This document shows positions 5,732-6,234 of a DNA stretch of 6,234 bases, one piece after another. The first letter of the stretch is position 1; each line of letters opens with the position of its first letter. The stretch comes from Oscillospiraceae bacterium. Lineage in GTDB: Bacteria; Bacillota; Clostridia; Oscillospirales; Oscillospiraceae. A program made the translations under genes and the position numbers. The stretch is taken from NCBI GenBank assembly GCA_012513005.1, contig JAAZCZ010000001.1, positions 1 to 6,234 on the forward strand, given 5' to 3'. The notes under the pieces were generated by a model. It ran no database searches, was not told the DNA's origin, and saw nothing but the letters and a program-made list of their open reading frames with translations.

Positions 5732-6234
5732 ATGGAACTCGACAGAATTCAGCTCGACCTGCTCGAAAAGGTAGCAGATTTGCACGGCGTACCCGCGGGG
5801 GCATATAACATCCGCTCAAACGGTGAGACCTCAATGAGGGCAACAACCGCCGATATTGATATAGTCACAAAAGAAGATAAGCCCGGAATCGATATTTTTA
5901 TCAAAGACGGCACAGTAAATCAAAGCATGCACATACCTGTAATAATTGCAAAATCCGGCATAAAAGAGATGGTCTACAACGACTTCCATGTCGGCGAAAA
6001 CTGCGATGTCACAATCGTAGCAGGCTGCGGAATTAATAACTGCGGCGACCAGGAATCCAGGCACGACGGGCTGCACAGCTTTTTTGTCGGCAAAAACTCA
6101 AAGGTCAAATACATCGAAAAGCACTACGGAGACGGCGAGGGCACAGGCGGCAGGGTGATGAACCCCGAAACCTTCGTTGAGCTGGCTTCCGGTGCGTATA
6201 TGGAAATGGATACTGTGCAAATAAAGGGCATAGA
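5732..6234 (+). CDS. SufB/SufD-family Fe-S scaffold (SmsB-like), C-terminus cut off by window edge
   Basis: Partner of the upstream SufC-type ATPase, expected to form the beta-helix scaffold on which Fe-S clusters are built. The first 167 residues are visible. After a short N-terminal helix (MELDRIQLDLLEKVADLHGV) comes beta-rich sequence with VYNDFHVGENCDVTIVAGCGINNCG (80-105), then DQESRHDGLHSFFVGKNSKVKYIEKHYGDGEGTGGRVMNPET (106-146) and GAYMEMDTVQIKGI at the edge. Cysteines C91, C99 and C104 and histidines H110 and H115 are candidate cluster ligands. GCGINNCG with SRHDG is the pattern I associate with the minimal SMS scaffold, distinct from proteobacterial SufB or SufD. AAGGGGGC (5718-5725) precedes the ATG by 6 bases. 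Roughly half the protein (families are about 300-450 residues) lies outside the window. Confidence 0.85.
   Translation, partial: MELDRIQLDLLEKVADLHGVPAGAYNIRSNGETSMRATTADIDIVTKEDKPGIDIFIKDGTVNQSMHIPVIIAKSGIKEMVYNDFHVGENCDVTIVAGCGINNCGDQESRHDGLHSFFVGKNSKVKYIEKHYGDGEGTGGRVMNPETFVELASGAYMEMDTVQIKGI

Noticed and set aside
5831..6076. Minus-strand open frame rich in Cys and Tyr opposite the SufB-type gene
   Set aside because: The plus-strand frame has clear scaffold motifs across the same bases, so this is a shadow frame.

Overview
The window looks like a core-genome segment of a low-to-mid GC Gram-positive bacterium of the class Clostridia, probably an anaerobic, Oscillospiraceae-like lineage. 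This is inferred from the PlsY signature GSGNAGLTN, the YceD-L32 pair, the NRIDKNTSGL form of the RluA-family catalytic motif, strong Shine-Dalgarno sites and textbook sigma-A promoters. There is no insertion sequence, phage gene, CRISPR array, tRNA or rRNA. No gap between genes exceeds about 240 bases.

Layout. On the minus strand, reading right to left, lie an RluA-family pseudouridine synthase (1778-810) and then the N-terminal 241 residues of a PotA-type polyamine ABC-transporter ATPase that runs off the left edge. The plus strand carries everything else. A divergent intergenic region (1779-2013) holds a fully consensus sigma-A promoter driving yceD (DUF177, TTG start) and rpmF (ribosomal protein L32), closed by a strong intrinsic terminator at 2748-2788. 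A 190-base leader region with candidate promoters, a hairpin and two TTGCAA palindromes then precedes der (EngA GTPase), plsY (glycerol-3-phosphate acyltransferase), a SufC-type ATPase and a SufB/SufD-family scaffold cut by the right edge. The last four genes are tightly packed (7-base overlap, then 28- and 12-base gaps) and look like one operon.

How the genes work together. rpmF, der and the pseudouridine synthase serve ribosome assembly or RNA modification. plsY starts phospholipid synthesis. The SufC/SufB-type pair resembles the minimal two-component SMS (SUF-like minimal system) Fe-S assembly machinery rather than a full sufCDSUB operon: the ATPase is followed directly by a scaffold with the GCGINNCG and SRHDG signatures, and no cysteine desulfurase or SufU is visible. 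The most notable points are this pair downstream of der-plsY, a predicted leaderless mRNA for the pseudouridine synthase, a strand-specific hairpin in the potA leader, and a nine-codon uORF spanning the yceD start. I saw no clearly new multi-gene system; the novel signals are mostly regulatory.
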